A program made the position numbers and the translations under genes. Positions 41,783 to 54,000 of a stretch of DNA of 64,000 bases are shown here, piece by piece; within the stretch, counting starts at the first letter, position 1, and each line of letters starts with the position of its first letter. Origin of the DNA: Myxococcus sp. RHSTA-1-4 (GTDB lineage: Bacteria; Myxococcota; Myxococcia; Myxococcales; Myxococcaceae). The notes beneath the pieces were generated by a model that was not told the DNA's origin, did no database searches, and was given only the letters and a program-made list of their open reading frames with translations. The DNA is taken from positions 1-64,000 of the forward strand of contig NZ_JAIQDG010000013.1 in assembly GCF_020037125.1 (NCBI RefSeq), written 5' to 3'.

Positions 41783-44700
41783 TGTTGGAACCCTCCGCCA
41801 GGAGCGCGGCTTCCTCGTCCGACAGCCCGTCCACCTCGTCCAGCACGCTCGCGAGCGCCGCGTCGTCCGCGGCTTCGAGCTGGGCGAGGACGATGCGCTC
41901 GGCCAGCCCGGCGATGGTGGTGTGCTCGAAGAGGGCGCGCAGGGGGAGCTCCACCTGGAAGGCGGCATTCGCCCGGGAGATGATCTGCGTGGCCAGCAGC
42001 GAGTGGCCGCCGACGGCGAAGAAGTCGTCCATCACCCCGAGGGACTCCAGCCCGAGCACCTCGCGCCAGATGGCGAGCAGCGCCGCCTCCGTCTCCGTGC
42101 GGGGGGCGACCAGCGGGTCGTCCACCGCGCGCAGGCCCGCGTCCGGCGCCGGCAGGGCCCGGCGGTCCACCTTCCCGTTGGGCGTCAGCGGGAACGCGTC
42201 CAGCCGGAGGAAGAGGGCGGGGACCATGTAGTCGGGCAACCGCTCCCGCAGGTAGTCCCGCAGCGCCGAGGTGTCCGGCTCCGTCGCGCTGACGAGGTAG
42301 GCGACGAGCCGGGCGGGGCTCCCGGGGTCCTGCCGCAGCAGCACCACCGCGGCCTCGATGGACGGGTACTTGCCGAGCACCGACTCGATTTCGGCCAGCT
42401 CCACGCGGAAGCCGCGCAGCTTCACCTGGGTGTCCGCGCGTCCGAGGAACTCGAGGTTGCCGTCCGGCAGCCAGCGCGCCCGGTCTCCCGAGCGGTAGAG
42501 CCGCGCTCCCGGTCCACCGAAGGGGTCTGGCACGAAGCGCTCGGCTGTCAGCTCCGGGCGGAGGCGGTAGCCGCGGGCCACGCCTTCGCCGCCGATGAAC
42601 AGCTCTCCGGCCACGCCCTCGGGCACGGGCTGGAAGCGCGCGTCCAGTACGTGGATGCGCACGTTGGCGAAGGGACGTCCGATGGGGACGAGCCGCGTGT
42701 CCGCTCCCTCCAGCCCATCGCTCTCGAACCAGGTGCTGTCGATGGTGGTTTCGCTGATGCCGTAGGAGTTGATGAGCCTCGTCGCGTCTCCGATGACGCC
42801 CCGGAGGCGGTGGTACTCATTGACGTACCAGGCGTCGGAGCCGGCGACGAGCACCCGCATGAAGTCCAGCCGCTGGCCCGTCTCCTCCAGGTGCTGGAGG
42901 AGGCCGCGAATCACCGCGGGGACGAACTCGGCGCAGTGGATGTCCTCGTCGCGCAGCAGCGCGTACAGGCGCGCGGGTTCGAGCAGCCACTCGCGGGGGC
43001 AGAGGACCAGCCGGCCGCCCGAGAGGAGCGCCCGGACGAGGTCTCCCGCGAACACGTCGAAGGAGAAGCTCGCCATCTGCAGGTGGTTCCGGCAGTGCTC
43101 CCGCAGCCCGTAGCTCCGCTCCCAGCCGAGGTATGCGTTGGCCCAGCTCCGGTGGGAGACCATCACTCCCTTGGGCGTGCCCGTCGAGCCGGAGGTGAAG
43201 ACGACGTAGGCCAGCGCGCCGGGGCCGGCGAGCCGCGACGGCGGCGCGGTGGAGAGCGCGGCGCGGGCCGGCTCCTCCTCGTCCAGCAGGTAGCGCTCCA
43301 CCGAGGACGCGCCCAGGGCGGACTCCAGCGCGCGCTGGGTGAGCAGCAGCGACAGGTGGGCCTCGGAGACCATCAGCGCCACGCGCTCGGCGGGGTAGGA
43401 GGGGTCGAGCGGAACGTACGCACCACCCGCCTTGAGGATGCCCAGCAGCGCGACGTACAGCTCGGGCGTGCGCTCCAGGTAGACACCGACGAGGACCTCG
43501 GGGCCGACGCCTCGGGCCCGGAGGTGGTGGGCCAGGCGGTTCGCCCGTTCGTCCAGCTGGCGGTACGTGAGCGTCGCGCCTCCGGGGGCGGAGACGGCGG
43601 GGGCATCGGGAGTCCTTCGGGCCTGGAGCTCGAAGAGCTCGTGCACGCAGGCGTCGTGACCCGGGGCCACGCGGGTGTCGTTCCACTCCACCAGCAGCCG
43701 GTGCCGTGCCGCCTCCGTGAGGATGGGCACCTCTCCCAGGCAGCGGTCCTCGGAGGCGCCGAGCCCCACCAGGGCGGTGGCGAGCTGCTCCAGCAGTTGC
43801 TCCACGGCGCGTTCCTCGAGACGGGGGGACTCGAAGTCGATGAGCAGCAACAGCTCCTTGTCGGCGTGGGCCGTCAGGGTGAGCGGGTAGTGGGTGCGCT
43901 CCTGGGCGCTGACATCGCGGACCTCCAGCGCGCTCGCGCCCTGCCGCACCGACTGCTCCACGGGGTAGTTCTCGAAGACGAGGAGCGTCTCGAAGAGCGG
44001 GGTGCCTCGGGGCACCTGGCTCCAGCCCTGGACGCGCACCAGCGGCGCGGACTCGTAGGGCGAGCGCTCCACCTGCGCGGCCTGGAGCTCCTTCAGCCAG
44101 TCCACCACCTTCCTGTCCGGGGGCAGCCGCACCCGCGCGGGCACGGTGTTGATGAACAGGCCCACCATCTGCTCCACGCCGCTCAGCTCGGGCGGACGTC
44201 CCGCCACGGTGACGCCGAAGAGGACGTCCTCCGCGCCGGCATGGCGCCCCAGCACCAGCGCCCACGCGGCCTGGACCAGCGTGCCGAGGGTGACCTGGTT
44301 GCGGCGCGAGAAGGCGCGGAGCCGCTCCGTCGCGTCCGCGGGGATGAGGACCTTCCGCTCACCCATCACCGGGGTCGCGCTCCGGGCCTGGCCTCCCTGC
44401 TCACAGGGAACCGGTGTCGGCTCGGTGAAGCCGGCCAGTGACTGCCTCCACCACGCCTCCGCCTTCGCCGTGCCCTGCTCGCGCAGCCAGGCGATGTAGT
44501 CGCGGAACAGCGGCGGCGCCTCCATGGGCGACGCTTCATGGCGGAGGTGCGCGTCGTACCGCGCCAGCACATCGTTCAGCACGCGGCCCACGCTCCACCC
44601 GTCCAGCAGCAGGTGGTGGAAGCTCCACACCACGCGCCAGGTCTTCTCACGCAGGCGCAGCACCGCCACCCGCATCAGCGGCGCCCGCCCGAGGTCGAAG

Positions 44701-45084
44701 CCGCGCGCCTCGTCCTCCTTCATCCACGCGGACTGCCGGGCCCGCTGCTGCTCGCCGGACAAATCCCTCCAGTCCGCCTCCTCCCAGGGCAGCGTGGCCG
44801 CGCGGTGGACGAGCTGGTGCGGCTCCTCCATGCCCTCCCACGCGAAGCTCGTGCGCAGGATGGGGTGGCGCTCCATCGTCTCCTGCCACGCGAGGCGCAG
44901 CGCCTCCCGGTCCAGGTCCGTGTCCAACGTCCACGCGGCCCGCTCGAAGTACACGCCCGCGCGAGGCTCCAGCCGCGCATGGAAGAGCATGCCCTGCTGC
45001 ATGGGGGACAGCGGGTAGAGGTCCTCCAGCCCGGGGTTGGCGCGCAGCAGGCCATCGAGGGTGGCCTGCGTCACGTTCGCCAGG
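41775..45084 (-). other. NRPS module predicted for an Orn-like residue (C-A-PCP)
   Basis: The adenylation domain (FSFDVFAGDL near residue 4319; NSYGISETTIDST) gives DVGELASIDK, near the ornithine code DVGEIGSIDK. It closely resembles the adenylation domain of the next protein over its whole length, including the shared segment LCPREWLLEPA, which suggests module duplication. Confidence 0.75.
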
Positions 45085-48000
45085 GGGAAGTCCGAGGGTG
45101 ACAGCCGCTTCGCGTCCTCCGAGTCCCGCTGTGCCACCAGCTCGCGCAGCGCCTGGAGGTAGCCCTGGGCCAGTGCCTCCATGGTGGCCCGCTGGTGCAG
45201 CGCCTCGCTGTAGGTGAGGGACACCTCCAGCCGGCCCTCCAGCACGTGGGCATTCACCTCCAGCACCTGACGGCGCCGTCCCAGCGAGCCCTGCTGGGCG
45301 CCGATGGACTCGTCGGCGGGAATGAGCGGGGACGAGGGCGGCAGGGCCGAGTCGAGCTGGCCCAGGTAGTTGAAGGCCACCTGCGGCTCGGGCACGGCTT
45401 CCAGCCGCGCGCGCACGCCGTCCTGGCGCAGGTAGCGCAGCAGCCCGTAGCCCAGGCCCTTGCGCGGCACCCGCCGCAGCGCGTCCCGCACCGCCCGCAG
45501 CCCGTCGCCCGGCGTGCCGTCCGGCGGCAGCTCCACCGTCACCGGGTAGATGCTGGTGAACCAGCCCACGGTGTTGCCGAGGTCCACGTCATCGAAGAGC
45601 TCCTCGCGGCCGTGTCCCTCCAGCTGCACGCGGTGCAGGCGCTGTCCCGTCCATCCGGCGAGCGCGCGGAGCAGGCCGGCGAGCAGCGCCTCGTCGACGC
45701 GGGCACGCCAGGCCCCCGGCAGCTCCTGGAGCAGCGCGCGGGTCTCCGCGGCCTCCAGCGCGACGGTCAGCGTGCGCGCCGACGCGCGCGTGTTGTCGCC
45801 GCCCGGCATGTCCAGCGGCAACGGGGGCACGTCTCCGCCCTGCCGCAGCCAGTACGCGGTCTCGTCCGCGAGCTCCGGGCTCCGGGCGTGGGCCTCCAGC
45901 CGCCGCGCCCACTCCTGGAACGACGTCGTCTTGGGAGGCAGGGCGACGGGCTCCCCCTGGAGGAGCTGCTGGCAGGCCGTCCCCAGGTCGCGGAGCAGCA
46001 CGCGCCAGGAGACGGCGTCCACCACCAGGTGGTGCATGGCGAGCAGCAGGCGTGAGCCACGGGGGCCCAGGTCGAAGAGAACGGCGGCCACCAGGGGCGC
46101 CCGCGCCAGGTCGAAGCCGGACTGCGCCTTCTGTGCCTCCGCCTCCAGCGCCTGACGCTGGGGTCCTTCGTCCAGGGACGCGAGGTCCACCTCGCGCAGA
46201 TCCACCGTGCACTCCAGGCCGGCGTTCTCCTGGCGCCAGCCCTCCGGTGCCGCCCCGAAGCGCAGTCGCAGCGCGTCGTGGTGCGCCACCAGCGCCTTCA
46301 GCGCGTCGCGCAGCACCTCCGGCTTCGGGCGCTCGCGCAGCCCGAGCAGGACGGACTGGTTGTAGTGGTGCGGCTGGGGGAGCCGCGACTCGAAGAACCA
46401 GTGCTGGATGGGCGTGAGGGGCACGGGGCCCGTCACCACGCCCTGCTCGCCGCGGGGGGCCCGGGCCTCGCCCACGTGGGGCGCCAGCGCGGCGATGGTC
46501 TGGTGCTGGAAGAACTGCCGCGGGGTGATGCGCAGCCCCGCCTCCTGGGCCCGGGCGATGACCTGGATGCTGATGATGGAGTCGCCGCCCAGCTCGAAGA
46601 AGTTGTCGTGGATGCCCACGCGCTCATGCGACAGCACCGAGGCCCAGATGCCGGCCAGCGTCTGCTCGACGGGCGTGCACGGCGCGACGTACGTGTCCTT
46701 GCGCTGCCGCTGCCGTGGCGCCGCGGACGTCAGCGCCTTGCGGTCCACCTTGCCGCTGGACGTCAGCGGCAGGGACTCCAGGGCGATGAAGGCCGAGGGC
46801 ACCATGTAGTCGGGCAGCCGGGCCTCCAGTGCGCGCCGCAGCGCCGCGGAGTCCGGAGCCTGCTCGCCGCTGGAGACGAGCCACGCCACCAGCTGCTTGC
46901 GGCCTGGCACCTCCTCGACGACCGCGACCGCGGCCTCCCTCACCTCGGGAAGCTCCGCCAGCGCGGCCTCGACTTCGCCCAGCTCGATGCGGAAGCCGCG
47001 CAGCTTCACCTGGAAGTCGGCGCGGCCCAGGAAGTCGAGCCGGCCGTCCGCCAGCCAGCGCACCCGGTCTCCGGTGCGGTACAGCCGCGCGCCCGGCACG
47101 CCGCTGAAGGCGTCCGGCACGAAGCGCTCGGCGGTGAGGTCCGGGCGGCCCAGGTAGCCACGCGCCACGCCCGTGCCGCCGATGAACAGCTCACCGGGCA
47201 CGCCCGTGGGCACCGGCCGCAGCGACGCGTCCAGTACGTACAGCCGCACGTTGGGCCACGCCCGGCCGATGTCCGGCCGCGCCGCGTCCACGTGCTCCTG
47301 CGCCGAGGCGCACACCGTTGCCTCGGTGGGGCCATACGCGTTGACGAAGTGGCGGCCGTCCACCCACCGGCGCGCCAGCTCCGGCGTGCATGCCTCGCCC
47401 GCGGAGATGACCGATGCCAGCGCCGGCAGCCCCGCCGGGTCGAGCTGCGCCAGCACCGAGGGCGTCAGCGTGGCCACGGTGATGGCCTGGGAGACCAGCA
47501 GCCCTTGGAGCGGAGCGCCGGGCATGAGGGCGTCACGAGGCGCGAGGCACAGCCGCGCGCCCGCCAGCAGCGCGGAAAACGTCTCGCACACCGAGGCGTC
47601 GAAGCCGATGGCCGCGAACTGGAGCACCCGGCTGTCCGACCGGACGCGGTGCGCGCGGATGGCCGACAGCGCCGTGTTGCACAGGCCCCGGTGCGCCAGC
47701 AGCGTGCCCTTGGGCTGGCCCGTGGAGCCCGAGGTGAAGATGACGTACGCGAGGTTGTCCGGCGACAGCGCCACCGGGGGCGGCTCCACCGGCTGCCTGG
47801 CGATGTGGGCCGCGTCCGCGTCCAGGCACACCAGCAGCTCCGTCTGGACGGGCAGCTCGTCCGCCAGGTGCTCCTGGGTGACGACCACCGGCGCGCCCGC
47901 GTCACGCATCATCAGGCCGAGCCGCGCCATGGGGTACGTGGGGTCCAGCGGCAGCCACGCGCCGCCGGCCTTGAGGATGCCGAGGATGCCGACCACCAGC

Positions 48001-51000
48001 TCCAGCGAGCGCTCCATGCACAGGCCCACGCGCACCTCGGGCCCCACGCCGAGCCCACGCAGGTGCCACGCGAGCTGGTTGGCGCGAGCGTCCAGCTCCC
48101 GGTAGCGGAGCTCCTGGCCCTCGAAGCTGACGGCCACCGCGTCCGGCGTGCGCGCCGCCTGGGCCTCGAAGAGGCGGTGGGCGAGGCACGTCTCGGGCAG
48201 GGGCGCCGCCGTGTCGTTCCACTCCACCAGCAGGCGGTGGCGCTCCGGCTCGGGCAGCAGCGGCAGCCGCGAGACGTGCTCCTCGGGCCGCGCCACGGCG
48301 CCCACCAGCAGCTCCCGCAGGTGCTCCCGCATCCGCGAGATGGTGCTCTGCTCGTACAGGTCGGTGCTGTACTCGCACAGGCACTCCAGCCCGCGCTCCG
48401 TCTCGGCGACGACCCACGTCATGTCGAACCGGGCGGTGTTCGTGGTGCTGGCCTCCTCCTTCAGGACCAGCCCGGGCAGCTCCAGGTCGGAGCCGGGCGC
48501 GTTCTGGAGGATGAGCTTCACCTGGAAGAGGGGCGAGTAGCCCACGCTGCGCTCGGGGTTGAGCGCCTTGACGAGCTCCTCGAAGGGGAGGTCCTGGTGG
48601 GCGTAGGCGTCCAGCGCCGTGCGCCGCGTCTGGCGGAGCAGCGCGCGGAAGGTGGGGTCGCCCGCGAGGTCTCCGCGCATGACGAGCTGGTTGATGAAGA
48701 AGCCAATCAGCCCCTCGGTGCCCAGGTGGTTGCGGTTGGCGATGTCCGTGCCGACGACGAGGTCCGTCTCGCCCGTGTAGCGGTGCAGCAGCACCTGGAA
48801 GGCGGCCATCACCGCCATGAAGGGCGTGGCGCTCTCGCGGCGGCAGAGGGTGCGCAGGGCCTCGGCCTCCTCGTGGGACAGGAGCAGTCCCTGGTGCGTG
48901 GTGCCCCGGAAGGTCTGCACCGGCGGGCGGGGGTGGTCCGTGGGCAGCTCCAGGAAGGGCGGGGCGCCCGTGAGCCGCTCCTTCCAGTAGGCCGTCTGGC
49001 GCTCCAGCACGGGGCCGGACAGCCACTCCCGCTGCCAGCGCGCGTAGTCCGCGTACTGCACCGGCAGCGCGGGCAGCGGCGATGGCCGGCCGGAGCAGAA
49101 GGCCTCGTAGAGCGCCGCCACCTCGCGCACCAGCACGGACAGGGACCAGCCGTCGGCGATGATGTGATGCAGCGTCAGCAGCAGCAGGTGCTCCTGTTCA
49201 TCCAGCCGCAGCAGGGTGCAGCGGAAGACGGGGCCGCGCTCCAGGTCGAACGGACGGCGGGCCTCCTCGTCCACCCGGCGCCGGGCCTCCTCCTCGCGGC
49301 GCTCGGGGGGCAGCTCCGTCAGGTCGATGACGTCCAGGGCCCCGGGCTCCACGGGAGTGACGACCTGTACCGGCATCTGCCCGCTCATCCGGAACGTCGT
49401 GCGCAGGCTCTCGTGGCGCTCGCGCAGCGCCTCCATGCAGCGGCGCACCACCTCCGTGTCGAGCGCTCCCGTCAGCCGGAGGACGGCCGGCATGTTGTAG
49501 ACGGGGCTGTCCGGCTCCATGCGGTAGAGGAACCACAGCCGCTGCTGCGCGAAGGAGAGGGGCAGCTCGCCGTCGCGGGGCGTGGCCTGGATGGGAGGCG
49601 GAGGCGGCTCACCCGAGGCCCGCGCGCGCAGCGCCTGGATGCGCTCCGCCAGCCCGGCCACGGTGGGGTCCTCGAAGAGAGCGGCGATGGGCAGCTCCAC
49701 GCCGAAGGCCTCGCGCACCCGCGACACCACCTGCGTGGCGAGCAGCGAGTGGCCGCCCAGGTCGAAGAACGCATCGCGGATGCCGAACCGGTTCGTGCGC
49801 AGCACGGATGCCCAGATGCTGGCGACCAGCTCCTCGGTGCCGTTCCGGGGGCCCTGGACGCCGCCGCTGGACTCCGACGGCGGCGCGGCGAGCGCCTTGC
49901 GGTCCACCTTGCCGTTGGAGGTGAGCGGCAGGGACTCCAGCACCATGAAGGCGGAGGGCACCATGTAGCCGGGGAGCCGCTGCTGGAGGAAGGCGCGCAC
50001 GTCGCCCGTCTCCACCGTCTTCCCGGCGTGGGGCACGACATAGGCCGCGAGGCGCTGGTCTCCGGGCACGTCCTCGCGCACCAGGACCACCGCGTCGCCG
50101 ACGGACGGGTGCTGGCGCAGCGTGGCCTCAACCTCTCCCAGCTCGATGCGGTGGCCGCGCAGCTTCACCTGTCCGTCGCGGCGGCCGAGGAACTCCAGGT
50201 TGCCGTCCGGCAGGAAGCGCGCGAGGTCTCCCGGGCGGTACAGCCGCGCGCCCGGGCGCCCGCTGAAGGCGTCCGGCACGAAGCGCTCGGCGGTGAGCTC
50301 CGGGCGGCGCAGGTAGCCGCGCGCCACGCCCACGCCGCCGATGTACAGCTCGCCCGTGACGCCCACGGGCACCGGCTGGAGCTGAGCGTCCAGGACGTAC
50401 AGCTCCGCGTTCGCGATGGGACGGCCGATGGGGACGATGCCGTCCACCACGCCGCCCGCGCTCACGTCGTGGATGGAGCAGCCAACGACGGTCTCCGTCG
50501 GGCCGTACTCGTTGACCAGACGGACCCGGGGCGCCTGACGCCGCCACAGCTCCGCCGTCGCGGCGGGCAGGGCCTCGCCGCCAACGACGAAGGTACCCTC
50601 CAGCGCGGCCAGGACCTGCTCGGGCAGCAGGTTGGACAGCACCTGGAGGTGGGCCGGGGTGAGCTTGACGAGCCCGTGCCGGTGCGCGCGCAGCGACTCC
50701 GCGAGCGCCTCCAGCTCCCGGCCCGAGGGCAGCAGGTGGACCGTGCCACCCGCGAGCAGCGGAGTGAGGAGGCTGGTGAGGGTGGCGTCGAAGGCGACGG
50801 ACGTGTGCACCGGGGCGCTCTGTCCCTCCGTCACGCGGTACTCCCGCCGCGCCCAGTCGAGGTAGTGGACGAGTCCCCGCTGCGTCACCAGCGTGCCCTT
50901 CGGCAGGCCCGTGGAGCCGGAGGTGTAGATGACGTACGCCAGCGCGTCACCGCCCGCGCTCGCGGGAGGCGCGTGGACCGGCGAGCCGGCGAGCACGTCC

Positions 51001-54000
51001 TGCGTCCCGTCCAGGCAGAGGCGGCGCACGCCCGTGGAGGCGAGGCCGGGCTCGAGGGCCTTCGTGGTGAGCAGCACGTCCGCGCGCGAGTCCGACAGCA
51101 TGTACGCCAGGCGCTCGGCGGGGTAGGCCGGGTCCAGCGGCAGCCAGGCCGCGCCCGCCTTGACGGCTCCCAGCAGGCCGATGAGCAATTCGAGGGAGCG
51201 GTCCATGCAGAGCGCCACGAGACGCTCGGGGCCCACGCCCAGCGAGCGCAGGTGCCAGGCGAGCTGGTTGGCCCGCGCATCCAGCGCGCCGTAGGTGAGC
51301 GTCCGCGAGCCCTCCACCGCGGCCAGCGCGTCCGGAGTGGCGGAGGCGCGCGCCTCGAAGAGCTGCCGGAAGGTCGCTTCGGAGGGGAACGGGGCGCCGG
51401 TGGCGTTCCACTCCACGAGCAACCGCCGCTGCTCCTCCGGGGGCAGCGCGCTGGAGGTGTGGTGCGGCTGGTCCGCGTGGAAGGCCAGCGCGCTCAGCAC
51501 GCGCTGGAAGGCGGCGCCAATCTGCTCCACCTGCGCGTGCTCCAGCTCGACGGCGTTGTAGTCCAGCTCGAGCGTCAGCTCCTGGGTGTGCGGCTCGGTC
51601 TGGAAGTGGACCGCGAGGGTGACGTTGGTGCCCTCGGAGCGGATGATGCCCAGCGCCTCCACCTGCGCGAGCGTGCCGGCCAGCTCGTGCAGGACGTGGA
51701 AGTGCATGTAGTTGAACATGACTTCATAGAGGGGCTCGCGGCCCCACTGCCGCTGGATGTCCGCCATGGGGTAGCGGCGGAAGGGGTACAGCGCGCGCTC
51801 GGCGTCGAACGCGCTCCGGACCAGCGACACCCAGCTTCCCGGGGCCAGCCGCATCCGGAAGGGCACGGTGTTGAGGAAGATGCCGCGCAGCCGGGAGCCG
51901 TCGCCTTCCTCCGGGCGGCTGTTGACGCCCATTCCGGTGATGACGTCGTCCTGGCCGCTCATCAGGCCCATCACCTTGAGGTGGGAGGCGACGAGGATGC
52001 TCTTCAGGGGCACTCCCGCCGAGCGCGTCAGAGCGAGCAGCCCGTCGTGAATCTCCCGGGAGAGGGGCACCTTGACGGTGGTGATGCGCGGTGTGTTGGA
52101 CGCCAGCGGGCGCCGCCAGCGCGGCAGCTTCATCACGGAGCCGCCGGCCAGCAGGCCGCTCCAGAAGCGCTGATGGGTCTCCGACACGAGCGCCCGGCGC
52201 TCCATGGCCACGAAGTCGCGGTACGTCAGGCTCACCGGCTGCTCGGGGGGCGGCGGCTGGCCGTTCACCAGGGCGTGGTGGTGGTTGAAGATCTCCACCA
52301 GGGTGGTGTGGAGGCTCCAGCCGTCGATGATGGCGTGGCACTCGGTGAGCGTGAACTGGAAGGACTGGTCACCGCGCAGGTGGATGTAGAAGCGCAGCAG
52401 CGGCGGTACCGCCAGGTCGAAGTGGCGGCGCTTCTCGTCCTCCAGGAGCTGGCGGATGGTGGCCTCCTGCTCCTCGTGGGACAGGTGGCGGATGTCCACG
52501 ACCTCCAGGGAGAGCTTCGCCTCGCGATGCACGAGCTGGAGCGGCTCGCTGTACGTCGTCAGGTCGAACGACGTGCGCAGCACCGGGTGGCGCGCGACGA
52601 TGACCCGCACCGCCTCAGCGAACAGCTCCGTGTCCACGGGCGTCTGCATGCGCAGATGGAAGCTGTCCGTGTTGTGGTAGATGTTCGAGTCCGGCGCGAG
52701 CTGCATGTGGTACAGCATTCCGGCCTGGATGCGTGCGAGCGGATATGCGTCCTCGATGCCCTGCGGCAGCTTCGCGCGGTCTTCCTCGGAGATGAGGCTG
52801 AAGGGCTCGGTGCGCGGGAACTCCTCACGCTCCGGCTGGGCCCCCGAGGCCCCGGCCGCCTCCAGCAGGGTGGCCACCGTCTGGTGCTGGAAGAGCTGCT
52901 GCAACGTGAAGCGCACGCCCTGGCGCTGCGCGAGCGTCAGCACGCGGATGCTGAGGATGGAGTCACCGCCCAGCGCGAAGAAGTTGTCGTGGATGCCCAC
53001 TCGCGGCACGCCGAGCACCTCCGCCCAGATGGCGCACAGGGCGGCCTCCGCGTCGTTGCGTGGGGCGGTGTACCGAGCCGGCTCCGAGCGCGCCAGGGAC
53101 GGCGCGGGCAGCGCCTTGCGGTCCACCTTGCCGTTGGCCGTGAGCGGGAACTGCTCCAGCATGACAAAGGCGCTCGGCACCATGTAGTCCGGGAGCCGGG
53201 CCAGCAGGAACTGGCGCAGCTCGGTGACGCTCGGCGCGGGCTGAGAGCCGGTGGCGAGGTACGCCACCAGGGACTTGTTGCCCGGGGTCTCCTCGCGCAC
53301 CAGGACGAGCGCCTCGCGCACGGCAGGGTGCAGGCTGAGGACGACCTGGATTTCTCCCAGCTCGATGCGGAAGCCGCGGATCTTCACCTGGTCGTCGATG
53401 CGGCCCAGGTATTCGAGCTGTCCATCCGGCGTGAAGCGAGCCAGGTCTCCCGTCCGGTAGAGCCGGGCCCCGGGGCGGCGGCTGAACGGGTGGGGCACGA
53501 AGCGCTGCGCGGTGAGGCCGGGCTGGCCCAGGTAGCCGCGAGCCAGTCCCGCGCCGCCGACGTAGATCTCCCCCGTGACGCCGATGGGCACCGGCTCCAT
53601 CCTCGCGTCCAGCACGTAGAGCTGGAGGTCGGGGATGGCGAGGCCAATGGGGCTCTGCTGGGTGAGCGAGGCCTCCGCGGCCGTCATCGGCCGGTAGGTG
53701 ACATGCACCGTCGTCTCGGTGATGCCGTACATGTTGATGAGCTGGGGCCGCGCGTCCCCGTGCCGCTTGAACCAGGGCACGAGGGTGGCCGGCTCCAGCG
53801 CCTCACCGCCGAAGATGACGTAGCGCAGGGAGAGCGGAGGCACCGCGGGAGCCAGGCGCTCTTCGGCCTGGATGAGCTGGCGGAACGCGGCGGGCGTCTG
53901 GTTCAGCACCGTGACGCGCTCGTCGTGCAGCAACTGGTAGAAGGCGTCGGGCGAGCGGGACGTGAGGTAGGGCACCACCACCACCCGGCCGCCGTACAGC

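Noticed and set aside
52200-52830. Dual epimerisation/condensation activity of the C domain after the Thr module
   Set aside because: The extra N-terminal His-rich motif (HHxxxxxGD) that marks dual domains is not visible; an atypical or modifying C domain fits better.
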